NCBI RefSeq assembly: GCF_000003855.2
Contig: NW_003101680.1
Span: 4,707,703-4,735,339, forward strand
Reading direction: 5' to 3'
Origin: Blastomyces gilchristii SLH14081
Taxonomy: Eukaryota; Ascomycota; Eurotiomycetes; Onygenales; Ajellomycetaceae
DNA length: 27,637 nt
Part shown: positions 17,845-26,519 of the stretch, one piece after another
Layout: the number at the start of each line of letters is the position of its first letter
Position numbering within the stretch: position 1 is the stretch's first letter
Notes under the pieces: generated by a model
Told to the model about the DNA's origin: nothing
The model's input: the letters and a program-made list of their open reading frames with translations, nothing else
Database searches by the model: none
Program-made: the position numbers and the translations under genes

Positions 17845-18145
17845 TCATAGCTTACAATCTCTTTCTCAGCATTTTTCAAATACTTAAGCAGTTCTTATAA
17901 CTTCTCTGATAATGAATAATCTTTTCATTTAACAAGGTATTAAAGCTTGCTGTAATATATTTATTTATTCAATATTTTCTTCATAAGATATTCAGTATCA
18001 CTCTCAATCTTAATACTATTTGACTGAGATAGCTTCATCTTAGAGAATTGCTTGTAGAGCTTTAAATAGAAAATGTGAAAAACAGAATGAATTGATTTCA
18101 ATTCTGAGAATAATTTCAACTTATATATCTGTTTACTTATCACTC
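17845..18145 (-). pseudogene. Gypsy 2 integrase C-terminus and chromodomain relic
   Basis: Minus strand 17,961-18,143 reads IYKLKLFSELKSIHSVFHIF, the GPY/F-type module end (Y-K-L-x-L-P-x-x-x-x-I-H-P-V-F-H-V-S-L-L), then SDTEYLMKKILNK (family: E-Y-E-V-E-K-I-L-D). After a frame break, 17,845-17,935 reads YLVK-stop-KDYSLSEKL and LKYLKNAEKEIVSYE. The Trp of YLVKW is a TGA stop. This is a classical C-terminal chromodomain, placing the element among chromoviruses that target modified histones. Confidence 0.85.
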
Positions 18146-18399
18146 TTAATACTAAGAAAGATTCTAGTCATCACTCACTGAGCTTTTTACACAGTCTTAT
18201 TATCTTGATATTCTTTGCTGAAAGTAGCACTTATTCCTCTATTAAGAACTTTATTGAAAGATGTTTTTAATTATAGTATTTCATCTATTATTTCTGAGCA
18301 TAGTGAATGCTTTTCACTGTCTTCTTATGAATTTTATTTAAAAGTTTCAATCTCACTTTTACTTCTAATACTGAGAAATACTCTGTTCTCTGTATCTGT

Positions 18400-19200
18400 T
18401 CAACATTCTGACTGTCTATTTTTCTCTTTAAAATGTCATCTGTGATGTCACTGAGTAATGAAGAATTATATTTATAATAAGTATAGAAAGAAGATATCTT
18501 TAAGATTGCATTCTTTATATTATTATATATGAATTCAGCAGTTAGAAAATATTTAGATTAATCATTCTGATAATATAAATAGAATACTTAAAGATGCTGT
18601 TCTAAAGTCTGATTCTGTTATTCAGTCTGATTATCTGTCTGCAGATGAAATGCAGTGCTGAGAAGATATCTTATTATAAGATAATAGTAAAAAGCTGATC
18701 AGTATTTACTGATAAAGAGAGATTCTCAATCTGTTATCAATGATTTCAGAGTACTGTAATTATAAATAATAATATCTAAAAACAGGTCAGTCAATTCAGA
18801 GGCTTTAATGTTTTTATAAGTAGAAATGTATTTTATCATCTTTACAAAGCAGTTAATAATAATCAAAATTGAGTCATATTCTTTGACTTTTGTTAACTTC
18901 AGCAGATCAACTATGAAATTCATTGATAAATTCTGTCATGAACTCTTTGAAATAAATAGTGATATTAACTTACTGTATTACTTATATTACAGAATCTTTA
19001 TTCTTTAACAGATATTATAAGTCTTAATATACTCTTTGACATCTGCTCAGAGCTTATCTTAAATATATTCATATTTTAGAAGCTTCTCAGTCTTCTCTAA
19101 TCTGAAGTGCTCAGTATGAGAATCATTATAATGAATTCTTAATAACTTCTAACACACTGCTCTGCTATGAGAGATAAAGACTGAATCATTCAGTAGTAGA
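18400..19200 (-). pseudogene. Gypsy 2 integrase zinc finger and catalytic core relic
   Basis: The H2C2 region on the minus strand near 19,010-19,150 reads HYNDSHTEHFRLEKTEKLLK then ADVKEYIKTYNIC, keeping both His-like positions and a terminal Cys. The core begins at 18,923 with MNFIVDLLKLTKVKEYDSIL then IIINCFVKMIKYI and LTDLFLDII (family: M-D-F-I-x-D-L-P ... Y-D-S-I-L-V-I-V-D-R-x-T-K-M). The catalytic Asp of MDFI reads Asn, and the Asp of VDRF also reads Asn, both by G-to-A. Only 65 codons stay open. Confidence 0.87.
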
Positions 19201-19779
19201 AGTTCATATTCATCTAGTTATCAGTGACTTGATTTCTTAGCAGTACTGTTCTGCTCAGAGTCTGTCTCTTTCAAGTTTAAACTGAATTCTTTCTTCTTCA
19301 ACTTCTGAATTCAAGCTGCAGTAGAGATGTCTCTCTGCTATAACTTATTAATAAATTTTAAAAATAGTCAGATTGAAAGATTGTAGACTGTTTCATTCTT
19401 TATTAATTCAATGATAGTAGAATATAATATAAGAAGCTCATGATATTCAGTGTCAGTTCTCTGCAGAGACTCAGGTTTTCTTTCATCTTCTATACTGAAT
19501 TATACAGCTGTCTTACAAGTGCTGTCTCTGAGTTTTAGAGAATTTCAATTCTCTGCAGTCAGCTTCTTCTGCAGTGATGATAGAGATTCTTTTATAGAAT
19601 TTTTCTTCTCATCAATGATATTATAATCAGACTGTCTAGATAGTATATCAGTGAGATTAAGCTGATCTGAATAGTATCAGATATAGAAATCATACTCTGA
19701 AAGCAGCTTCACTTATCTGACTTAACATTCTATCAAGCTCTTTGTTATCAAGAAGTAATGCAGATTTATATAATCAGTG

Positions 19780-20260
19780 AGAACTTGTACTGAGTACTTA
19801 CTATTCTGAAGATAATGTTATCAGATCTTAAAGAATTTGACAATTGCTAATATCTCTTAATTATAAGTATCATATCTTCTCTGCATGAGTGATAACTTCT
19901 TGAAGAAGAAGATTACTGATCTTTATTTATAATGTTTTATAGACTCTGTGAAAAACTCTTCTCTTACAAGTATTTCATTATCTGTATCTTCAGAGATTAT
20001 TATCTCTCAATTCTTCTAGTGTTGAAAGATTTTCAGTGTCAACTGTGAAAAGATTTCACAGATCTTATTCTCAGATACATCAGTCTCACACTGACTAAGT
20101 AAGTTAAGATTAAAGTGATTCAGTATTGTGATATCTATAAAAGCTTGCTTCAATTCTGCAAATACTCTCACAGTGTCTTGAGTGAGAATAAATGATTTTA
20201 TTTTTCTATCTTTAACACTTCTCTTTAACAGATCTGTAAGAGAGGCAGTAATTCATGAAT
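19780..20260 (-). pseudogene. Gypsy 2 RNase H region (by position)
   Basis: This lies between the RT and the integrase zinc finger, where Ty3/Gypsy RNase H is expected. The minus strand is Leu/Lys/Ser-rich and broken; I did not recover a clean catalytic motif by eye. The call rests on domain order only. Confidence 0.5.
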
Positions 20261-20499
20261 ATATATAGATGAATTGTCTATAGAAATTCATAAATTCTAG
20301 AAATATCTGCATCTCACAGTACATTCACAGTGTTAGTCAGTTCTTAATGACAGAGATTCAGCTTCTGTTCATTGAAATGTTATTAATCTTAATAATATAA
20401 TCTAAGAAATCAATCTTCTGCATGTAGAATGAGCATTTTTCAGTATTTGTATAGAGTTGATACTGTCTTAAGTGACTTAATACTTCTCAAACATGAGTA

Positions 20500-20960
20500 T
20501 CATGTTCTTCTTCTGTTTTTGAGAAGATTAGAATGTTATTTAAGTATACTATACAGAAGACATTGACAAGGCCCTGCAGTATCTTATTTATATAGATCTG
20601 AAAGATGGCTGAAGTGTTATAAAGATTAAAAGATAAAACAAGATACTTGAAATTGCTGTACTTGATATAAAAAGCTGTTTTTTAAATATTATCTTTGTTA
20701 ACTCTGATTCTATAATAGATATTCTGTACATCAATCTTTGAGAATATCTTTGCTTCAGATAATTGATCAATCATCTCATTAATTAATGATAGTGAATAGT
20801 GATTCTTAACTATCATCTTATTAAGATCTCTGTAGTTTATGCATACATGTAGTCTACTGTTCTTCTTGACTATAAATAGTATGAGTGTCTCTGTCAGACT
20901 CTTTGATAAGTGTATTCAGTTCTTTGATTGCACTTTCTCAAGATATTTACACAGAATATT
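20500..20960 (-). pseudogene. Gypsy 2 reverse transcriptase relic
   Basis: Minus strand 20,772 downward reads MIDQLSEAKIFSKIDVQNIY then YRIRVNK, KTAF, YLV, and FQIYINKILQ, matching the Gypsy RT series (I-D-x-L-x-x-A-K-x-F-S-K-I-D-L-R-x-A-Y-x-x-I-R-I ... K-T-A-F ... F-Q). The first catalytic Asp (SKID) is intact. The active site at 20,535-20,546 is YLNN in place of YLDD, two G-to-A changes. Upstream, 20,800-20,870 carries the palm-finger region with stops. Confidence 0.88.
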
Positions 20961-21479
20961 CAATTTCTTTACTAATAAGTTATAAAGAGATCTGTATAGC
21001 ACTGTTACATCATCTTCAAGATGAATCTTATATTATATCTTGATGTCAGAAAACTTCACTGCTTTTCTTTCTGAAAAGATATTCTTATAATCTGTAAAGA
21101 GATGTTATATTTACTCATCTTCAATGATAGATACTGCTGCTAATCTTGCAGTGAGAATAATAACTTCTTCATCTATTCTCAAGTCTCAGTTATCTGTTAT
21201 ACAGTATATTAACTCTATCTTTTTCTCAAGATTCTTCTGATGAAACTCTTCAGATTTCTCTATTACTATCTCTTTATCAGTGAGATGATACTGTCACATC
21301 TGAGTGACTCAGTTAATAAGAGAATTGTTTTCTCTCAATTATAAGAGATATAGAATGATATTCTTATCTATAATATTAACAGTATGAAGAAGCAGACTGC
21401 TCTTCTTAAAGATTTCTTCTGAGTTTGTAGTCACACACTTCACTTGAATTATGTTAAAATGATGGTATTTTATTTCATC

Positions 21480-21640
21480 AGTAAATTTCACATGATTTGA
21501 CAGATCTATCTTCTTTCAACTCTTTATCAAAGAAAAGAAATAAAATATGAAGTTAATATCTATCTTAGAGTTAAGTAGGTATCTTACTGATATCTTCTTA
21601 TTTGAGATATTCATTGTGATTGTAACATAAACTTGAAGAT
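21480..21640 (-). pseudogene. Gypsy 2 aspartic protease relic
   Basis: The minus strand near 21,550-21,610 reads ISVRYLLNSKIDINFI, the counterpart of V-x-A-L-L-D-S-G-A-x-x-N-F-I. The catalytic Asp reads Asn and the Gly reads Lys, consistent with G-to-A. It lies between the gag knuckle and RT. Confidence 0.72.
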
Positions 21641-21699
21641 GTGAGAATTATTAATTCTTTATTTCTTTCTCTTCTTTGTCTTCTGTGAATACATTCATC

Positions 21700-22720
21700 A
21701 GAAGAGAAGTTAACTTTAAAAAGATATCTTCTTAGTTTCTTTTCTTCTTCAGCTTCTTATAATTACTAGTATAGTGATCATCAGCTCTGCAGTTAAAATA
21801 GAGATCTTTGTCAAATCTTTTTTAATATTTCTTCACAGTGAGTGAAGAATTGAAATACTTGAAATTCTTCTTTACTTTCATCACACTGAAGTTATCACAG
21901 TGCTGTTTAGATTCTATTATTAATTATTTAGAAGAGATCTTATTAATCTTTTTCTCAGAGTATTAATTATTTAAATAGATCTGAGAAGCTAAGTTAACAA
22001 GCTCAGTATAATTGATTAATGAACTCTGATACTGTGATATTATTATTCACATCTTTTGAGTCAGCTTCATGAGATAAAGCTGTGTTTTTAATTGATTCAA
22101 ATTATCAGTTAATTTCTCTTAATACTCTTCAAATCTTGTATTAAAATCAGAAGAATTCTTATTATCTTATTAATATAATAAGTTGAACTGCTGTACTGCT
22201 GTAAAGTCACAGTTGTAGTAATCTTCAATCTGATTCAGTACAAAGTCTTTGAATTTCTTTAAAGTCATGATAGTATTGATATGCTCAAGCTCTCTCTTCT
22301 TGATAATTTAAGTAGTTACAGAGATGTCTTCAAGAAAGTTGACAGTGTATATTACTCATATCTCATGAGTATTAAACTGGCTCAGATTAAGGTGAAATTT
22401 CTGTTCAAGAGTATAGATAAAGTTGTGAAATTCAGATAATATGTTTCTCTTATAATTCAGAGAATCTTCAATCTTAATCTCTCTATTTTTATAATAGATG
22501 TAGGTGTGTAGAGGTCATGACAGTGACAGAAAAGTTGAAGAGCTTATGTCAAAGTGTTCAGTGAGTTCAGAAATCTCAGATTTCTGTCAGAATAGAGATG
22601 TACATACTCTAGAAAATGATGTGAAGTTTCTCTCAGAGAGTGAGATCAGATCAGTCTCAGTATAGATGTATGAGATTATATCAGTCTGTTAATAGAGCTT
22701 GACAGATTCAAACTTATAAT
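21700..22720 (-). pseudogene. Gypsy 2 gag relic with Cys-to-Tyr zinc knuckle
   Basis: Capsid-like sequence (retrotransposon gag domain) is readable on the minus strand near 22,100-22,480, for example LEQKFHLNLSQFNTHE, LEDISVTT and MTLKKFKDFVLNQIEDYY. The knuckle at about 21,760-21,810 reads YFNCRADDHYTSNY then KKLKKK. The usual C-x2-C-x4-H-x4-C has lost its first and last Cys to Tyr, each a TGT-to-TAT change. Gag would assemble the particle and bind RNA. Frames are broken. Confidence 0.82.
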
Positions 22721-22739
22721 CAGATCAAGTGATTTGAAT

Positions 22740-23285
22740 TGTAATATAACAGAAATGAAGTGATGACTAGTCAGTGATATTATATAGAGATAGTTATTTA
22801 AGAAGCTGTAGAGATGAGCTTGACTATCTTGCTTAAATAGCAAGCTCATGAACTACAGGATTATTGCAAGGATATCACAGATATGATACTTAGTATATTA
22901 AGAAAATTATATTAGAAATGCAGTAACTCTTATATATATTCTTATAGAAGATAAAAAATAAATCACTGACTTCTTTAATAGAGAGTCAGCATCTAGTTAT
23001 TCTATATAGATAATGAGCAGATACTCTTCTCTCATTTCATGAGTAAGAATAGTCAGAATGATATCTCAGTAGCATCTCACTACTATGAAAGAGTAATCTG
23101 CTGACCTTGTATAGAAGTGAGATTCTCATATTCATCAATCGGATCTTTCTATATTATATCCGAATGATGTCATAGAGTGGTTGGAAACCGGTTTGAATGG
23201 CCTGCGGGATGAATGCAATCATCCGCAGAAAAGCAATGAGCCGTGCGGAACCGCAGCAGGGCCTTGCGCGGCCAGAGGCGTGACA
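22740..23285 (-). repeat. Gypsy 2 5' LTR (right), 546 bp
   Basis: It aligns in full with 15,437-15,983. On the coding strand it starts TGTCACGCCTCTGGCCGCGC and ends TTACA. Its outer 130 bp (23,150-23,285) keeps dense CpG and GG/CC, while the inner end is fully mutated. Being the 5' LTR, its outer part would hold the U3 promoter. Confidence 0.92.
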
Positions 23286-23290
23286 ATAAT
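23286..23290 (+). repeat. 5-bp target duplication ATAAT, right of Gypsy 2
   Basis: Exact partner of 15,432-15,436. Chromovirus B integrase sequence continues from here. Confidence 0.88.
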
Positions 23291-24094
23291 AGAAGAATAA
23301 TAATTACAGTTTTGAATGAAGTATCTGATACTGTTTGATATCTCAGATCAGTAGAATTCTTAAGAGATTATTCAGTATAGTTATTTATAATCTGAATAAT
23401 CAGTTATATATAAATTATGCATCTCTTGTATTATTTGAGTGTGTAAGAGTTCAGAGTGAGAGACTCAGTGTTATTCACAGAATCACAGAGTATTATTATT
23501 ATTAATTAAGTATTCTGAGATGTCACTTCTGATACATAGTTCTGAGAAGAATCAGAGTACTTCCTGGTGTATTACTTTAGTGAGTGCTTAAAGAAGTTCA
23601 TCGGTTTAAGCTGTTATATACTATAATTCATTCAGTGTAGATTTGAGAGAAGTTGAGATATCAGTGATAGTTTAAGGAGAAGATGTTCTAATCAGAGAAG
23701 TATGTATAGTGTCATGAGTTGTTTTATCTTAATTAACTAATATCTTTAGATTCAGAAGCTGATGCTCTCAATTCATTCAGTAAGTATCTGTTATATTGAA
23801 TGATATATCTTACTCTTGTTATGAGAGAGTATCTATCATTGAGTTTTGACTATCAGAGCAGTAGTGTATTGTGAAATGAAAACAGCTTAATAGCTCAGAT
23901 CATCACATCTGTTATTCAGTAAGCTTATGAGTGATAGTAAAGTATTTGAGATTCTTATAATCTGTGATTATCTTAAATTTGAAGATACTTCAGAGCTCAG
24001 AGTCTCACTCTTCTAGATAGTATATAATTGTGAGAAGTTTCTTATCATAGATCTTATAATTGCATTCAGCAGAATTCAGTTTCTTAGATATGAA
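23286..24094 (-). pseudogene. Chromovirus B RNase H and integrase N-terminal relic (upstream segment)
   Basis: The minus strand just below 24,090 reads FISKKLNSAECNYKIYDKKL then LTIIYYLEE, ELxSIFKFKIITDYKNLKYF and THKLTE. This is the Gypsy RNase H block (F-x-S-K-K-L-S-P-A-E-x-N-Y-E-I-Y-D-K-E-L-L-A-I ... I-x-T-D-H-K-N-L-x-Y-F). The part down to 23,290 should hold the RNase H end and the integrase zinc finger; these were not resolved residue by residue. The upstream end is cut by hAT 2 at 24,095. Confidence 0.83.
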
Positions 24095-24559
24095 TAGACT
24101 GGCCGGCGGGACCATGAATTTCACATTTGATCCCATTTAGTCTGGTCTCATACATTTCTTGGCGTGAGTCTCACCAGGACCAAGCCTCAAAAAAATCTGA
24201 AAATGGACCATTTCTGAGAGAAATAATGTGAAAAATGACCAGATTTAATTCAAGAACAGTGAAATGAGAGTAATTTCTCAGAATAAACTGTGAAAGATGA
24301 TCATTCTTTCAAAATCAGAATAAGACTAAGACTGAAGATTAAAATCAGTCTCATTCAGTTCATTCAGTGATTGCTTATATAATCAGAATTTGATAATGAT
24401 TATTGATAATACTCATGAAACAACTAAATACATTCTTGTACAAGTTTATTCTTCACTTTCTCATGAAAACTACACTTCTCTGATATACTGTGATCAGAGG
24501 TATTAAACTATCTGATAATTTCATGTTTTATAATCATGAGTTTCTTGATTATTTCTTCT

Positions 24560-26110
24560 TGTAATTGTCTCTGATAATAGTGATAAATATCTTAACTTTA
24601 GTTGAACTTTCACTTCATTCTCATCTCTGTCAATGAAATTATCAGAATATTATGTATCATCAGTATAATAGTTGAATATATACTCTCAATAATTTATCAT
24701 AACTCTAGAATTGATTTAATGTATAAATTCATCAGATTATCTTGAAGATAGCAGTCAAATTCAGTTTTATAAGTATGTAGTTTTATCTGATTTTCAGTTG
24801 TAATTAATGTATATAAGTTCTGTTTCAAAGATAGTATTATAGTTCTATGTGATATAGAGTGTTATCAAAGATTATTACTTACTAGAGAATTGTATTTCAC
24901 TATCTGCACCTCTCAAACATCTGCTCATTCAAATCTCAGATAGTTGACATTGTCGTAGTCTCAGGCTAATTTAACATATGAGTCTCATTTCCTCTCTATT
25001 CAATCTTGAGAGTGTAGATATTAACTTAACAGAAGAGATCTAGTAGAGCTACTATAGTATAGTACTCTGTAAAAGATTGTTCAGTTTTACTGTAGTAATA
25101 TGCCAGTTTATTTCTTACAGCAATAATAGCCTGTGCTATAGTATTATCTTAGACTGAATTTCTTTTTAAGTGATTCAACTGCTTCTTAAGATAAGTAAAT
25201 AAACTGTTATACACTCATCAGACTGACTGCAGCATTGATGTACAAGTGATTGAGACTGTCTTTATTATCTTATAAAACTGAAACAGTAAATTAATCACAT
25301 ATTTCAACTGAGTTCACTCTATATCAGAAAGTTTTAATATCTGAATCTTTTTCTGATCAGAGTGTTACACTCAATGATTAATCATCTGATACAATTGAAG
25401 AGTCTGAACAGTTATCTTATATATTAAACTTCACTGTGTTCTAACATTCTGTATTATATTCAGTGATGTGACTGATTTGTTTGTTTATTAAATATCATGA
25501 AATTGTTATTATTGTTTAAAGAAGATATAAATCATATTAGCAATGTTTTGAATCTGTGATATTTAAATTATTAGTCAATCTATTCAAAATTAACAGTAGT
25601 ATTATTAAAAAGTATTATTAAAAAGCAATATTAAAAAGTGTTATTAAAAAACATTATCTTTTACAAAGTAAATGTAAAAGTTACTTGAGTAATCACTTTC
25701 ATCTCATTCTCATCTCAAGAATCAGTCATCTTATTATTCTTTATCTTGATATTAAGATTCTTTATCAGTGTTTATATCATAAGTTGAATCACATGAGTAA
25801 TACAGAGAATATGACCTTGTTTATCATTTCAGAAATACAAAGTCAATTTTTACTTCAAGCTGTTCATTATAGTATAGTTATTCACAGCATTATCAGTTGT
25901 AATTGTAAGAAGACTGAGACTAATATTATAATAGTTATTTTTAATCACAGTCATTAATATTTCTACTACATAATTCTCAGTATGACTACTAAGCAATGAT
26001 TTAAATTCAATTAATATCTCTTGATAAGTTCAGTTCTTATAAATATAATAATATATAACTCTTATAAATATAAGATTGTTTGTACTAGTTTATACATTTA
26101 CTGTGAGAGA
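24560..26110 (-). pseudogene. hAT transposase relic (catalytic core and C-terminal dimerisation region)
   Basis: On the minus strand, from about 26,030 down, the sequence reads LIEFKSLLSSHTENYVVEIL, then TITTDNAVNNYTIMNSLK at about 25,865-25,920. The latter is the hAT block T-D-N-A-S-N-N-D-T with the second catalytic Asp. CITHVIQLM (family: C-x-x-H-x-x-N-L) follows near 25,800. Near 25,070-25,140 it reads AVRNKLAYYYSKTEQSFTEY then TIVALLD, the conserved K-L-x-x-Y-Y-x-K-T ... I-A-x-x-L-D-P region. Near 24,740-24,780 it reads EFDCYLQDNLM, leading to the dimerisation region. The N-terminal zinc finger and first catalytic Asp are missing. Stops occur throughout. Confidence 0.85.
25598..25649. repeat. 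Four tandem copies of a 13-bp unit (AGTATTATTAAAA)
   Basis: Units begin at 25,598, 25,611, 25,624 and 25,637; the first two are identical and the others differ by 1-3 bases. They lie inside the hAT 2 transposase relic. A 13-bp period breaks the reading frame, so they arose after the gene died or in a noncoding spacer. Confidence 0.8.
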
Positions 26111-26116
26111 CACTCT

Positions 26117-26510
26117 TCAATTATTATTATTATTCTTCAATTATAGATGTATGCAGTCAGAGACTATGACATCTACCTGAGAACTTTTAGTTCTCAGGGT
26201 TTTTTCTATGTCTGTAAAGTTAACTATTATACATTTATCAATTTCAGATATGCAAAATCAGAAAATTCCAGCCCAGAATACAAGAACTGTTTACAAATTG
26301 CAGTGTTTTAACATCTTTTAATACTTTGAAATCATTTGACAATATCATGACAAAGGAAAAGAGAAAAAGAACACAGTCTCAAAGATAGACACATTAAATA
26401 GATAGATAGAAAGAAATTGAAAGAAAAAGATAAAGAAAAAGATAAAGTAAAGAGAGACTATAATAAAACAAATTATTAAAAGAGAGTGTATAGCTGTTTT
26501 AACAGACTAT
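26117..26510 (-). repeat. LINE 3' UTR with (AAT)n tail, inverted copy of 10,686-11,075
   Basis: It aligns end to end with the 10,686-11,075 copy in the opposite orientation, both containing GTCATAGTCTCTGACT-like sequence just before the tail and AGTCTGTTAAAACAGCTATA at the far end. The two copies mark the boundary of the 3' UTR module. Confidence 0.87.
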
Positions 26511-26519
26511 ATCTGATTG

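Larger units (their letters stand above)
15437..23285 (-). mobile_element. Complete but dead Gypsy chromovirus (family 2), 7,849 bp, nested in chromovirus B
   Basis: Direct LTRs of 547 and 546 bp enclose gag, protease, RT, RNase H, integrase and chromodomain on the minus strand, within an exact ATAAT duplication. On the coding strand the LTRs run TGTCACGCC...TTACA; the polypurine tract is next to the LTR at 15,437-15,983. Joining the flanks restores the integrase reading of chromovirus B. The internal part (about 6.76 kb) is longer than gag-pol needs, leaving about 1.86 kb after the chromodomain. All catalytic sites inspected are mutated. Confidence 0.92.
24095..26115 (-). mobile_element. hAT DNA transposon relic (hAT 2), terminus plus transposase
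   Basis: The left end at 24,095 starts TAGACTGGCCGGCGGGACC, a hAT-type terminus shared with the composite at 10,183, and it abruptly interrupts the chromovirus B RNase H sequence. The preceding 8 bp are GATATGAA. About 450 bp of noncoding end sequence is followed by a minus-strand transposase. The other terminus was not found: the sequence runs into the LINE tail at about 26,117, so the element is truncated there or split by the LINE. The terminal 100 bp is nearly unmutated. Confidence 0.83.

Noticed and set aside
18215..18445. 76-codon plus-strand ORF and the ORF at 18,826-19,008
   Set aside because: Both are antisense to Gypsy 2 integrase, where minus-strand motifs are convincing.
25685..25957. 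90-codon plus-strand ORF
   Set aside because: It is antisense to the hAT transposase core, which has clear family motifs on the minus strand.
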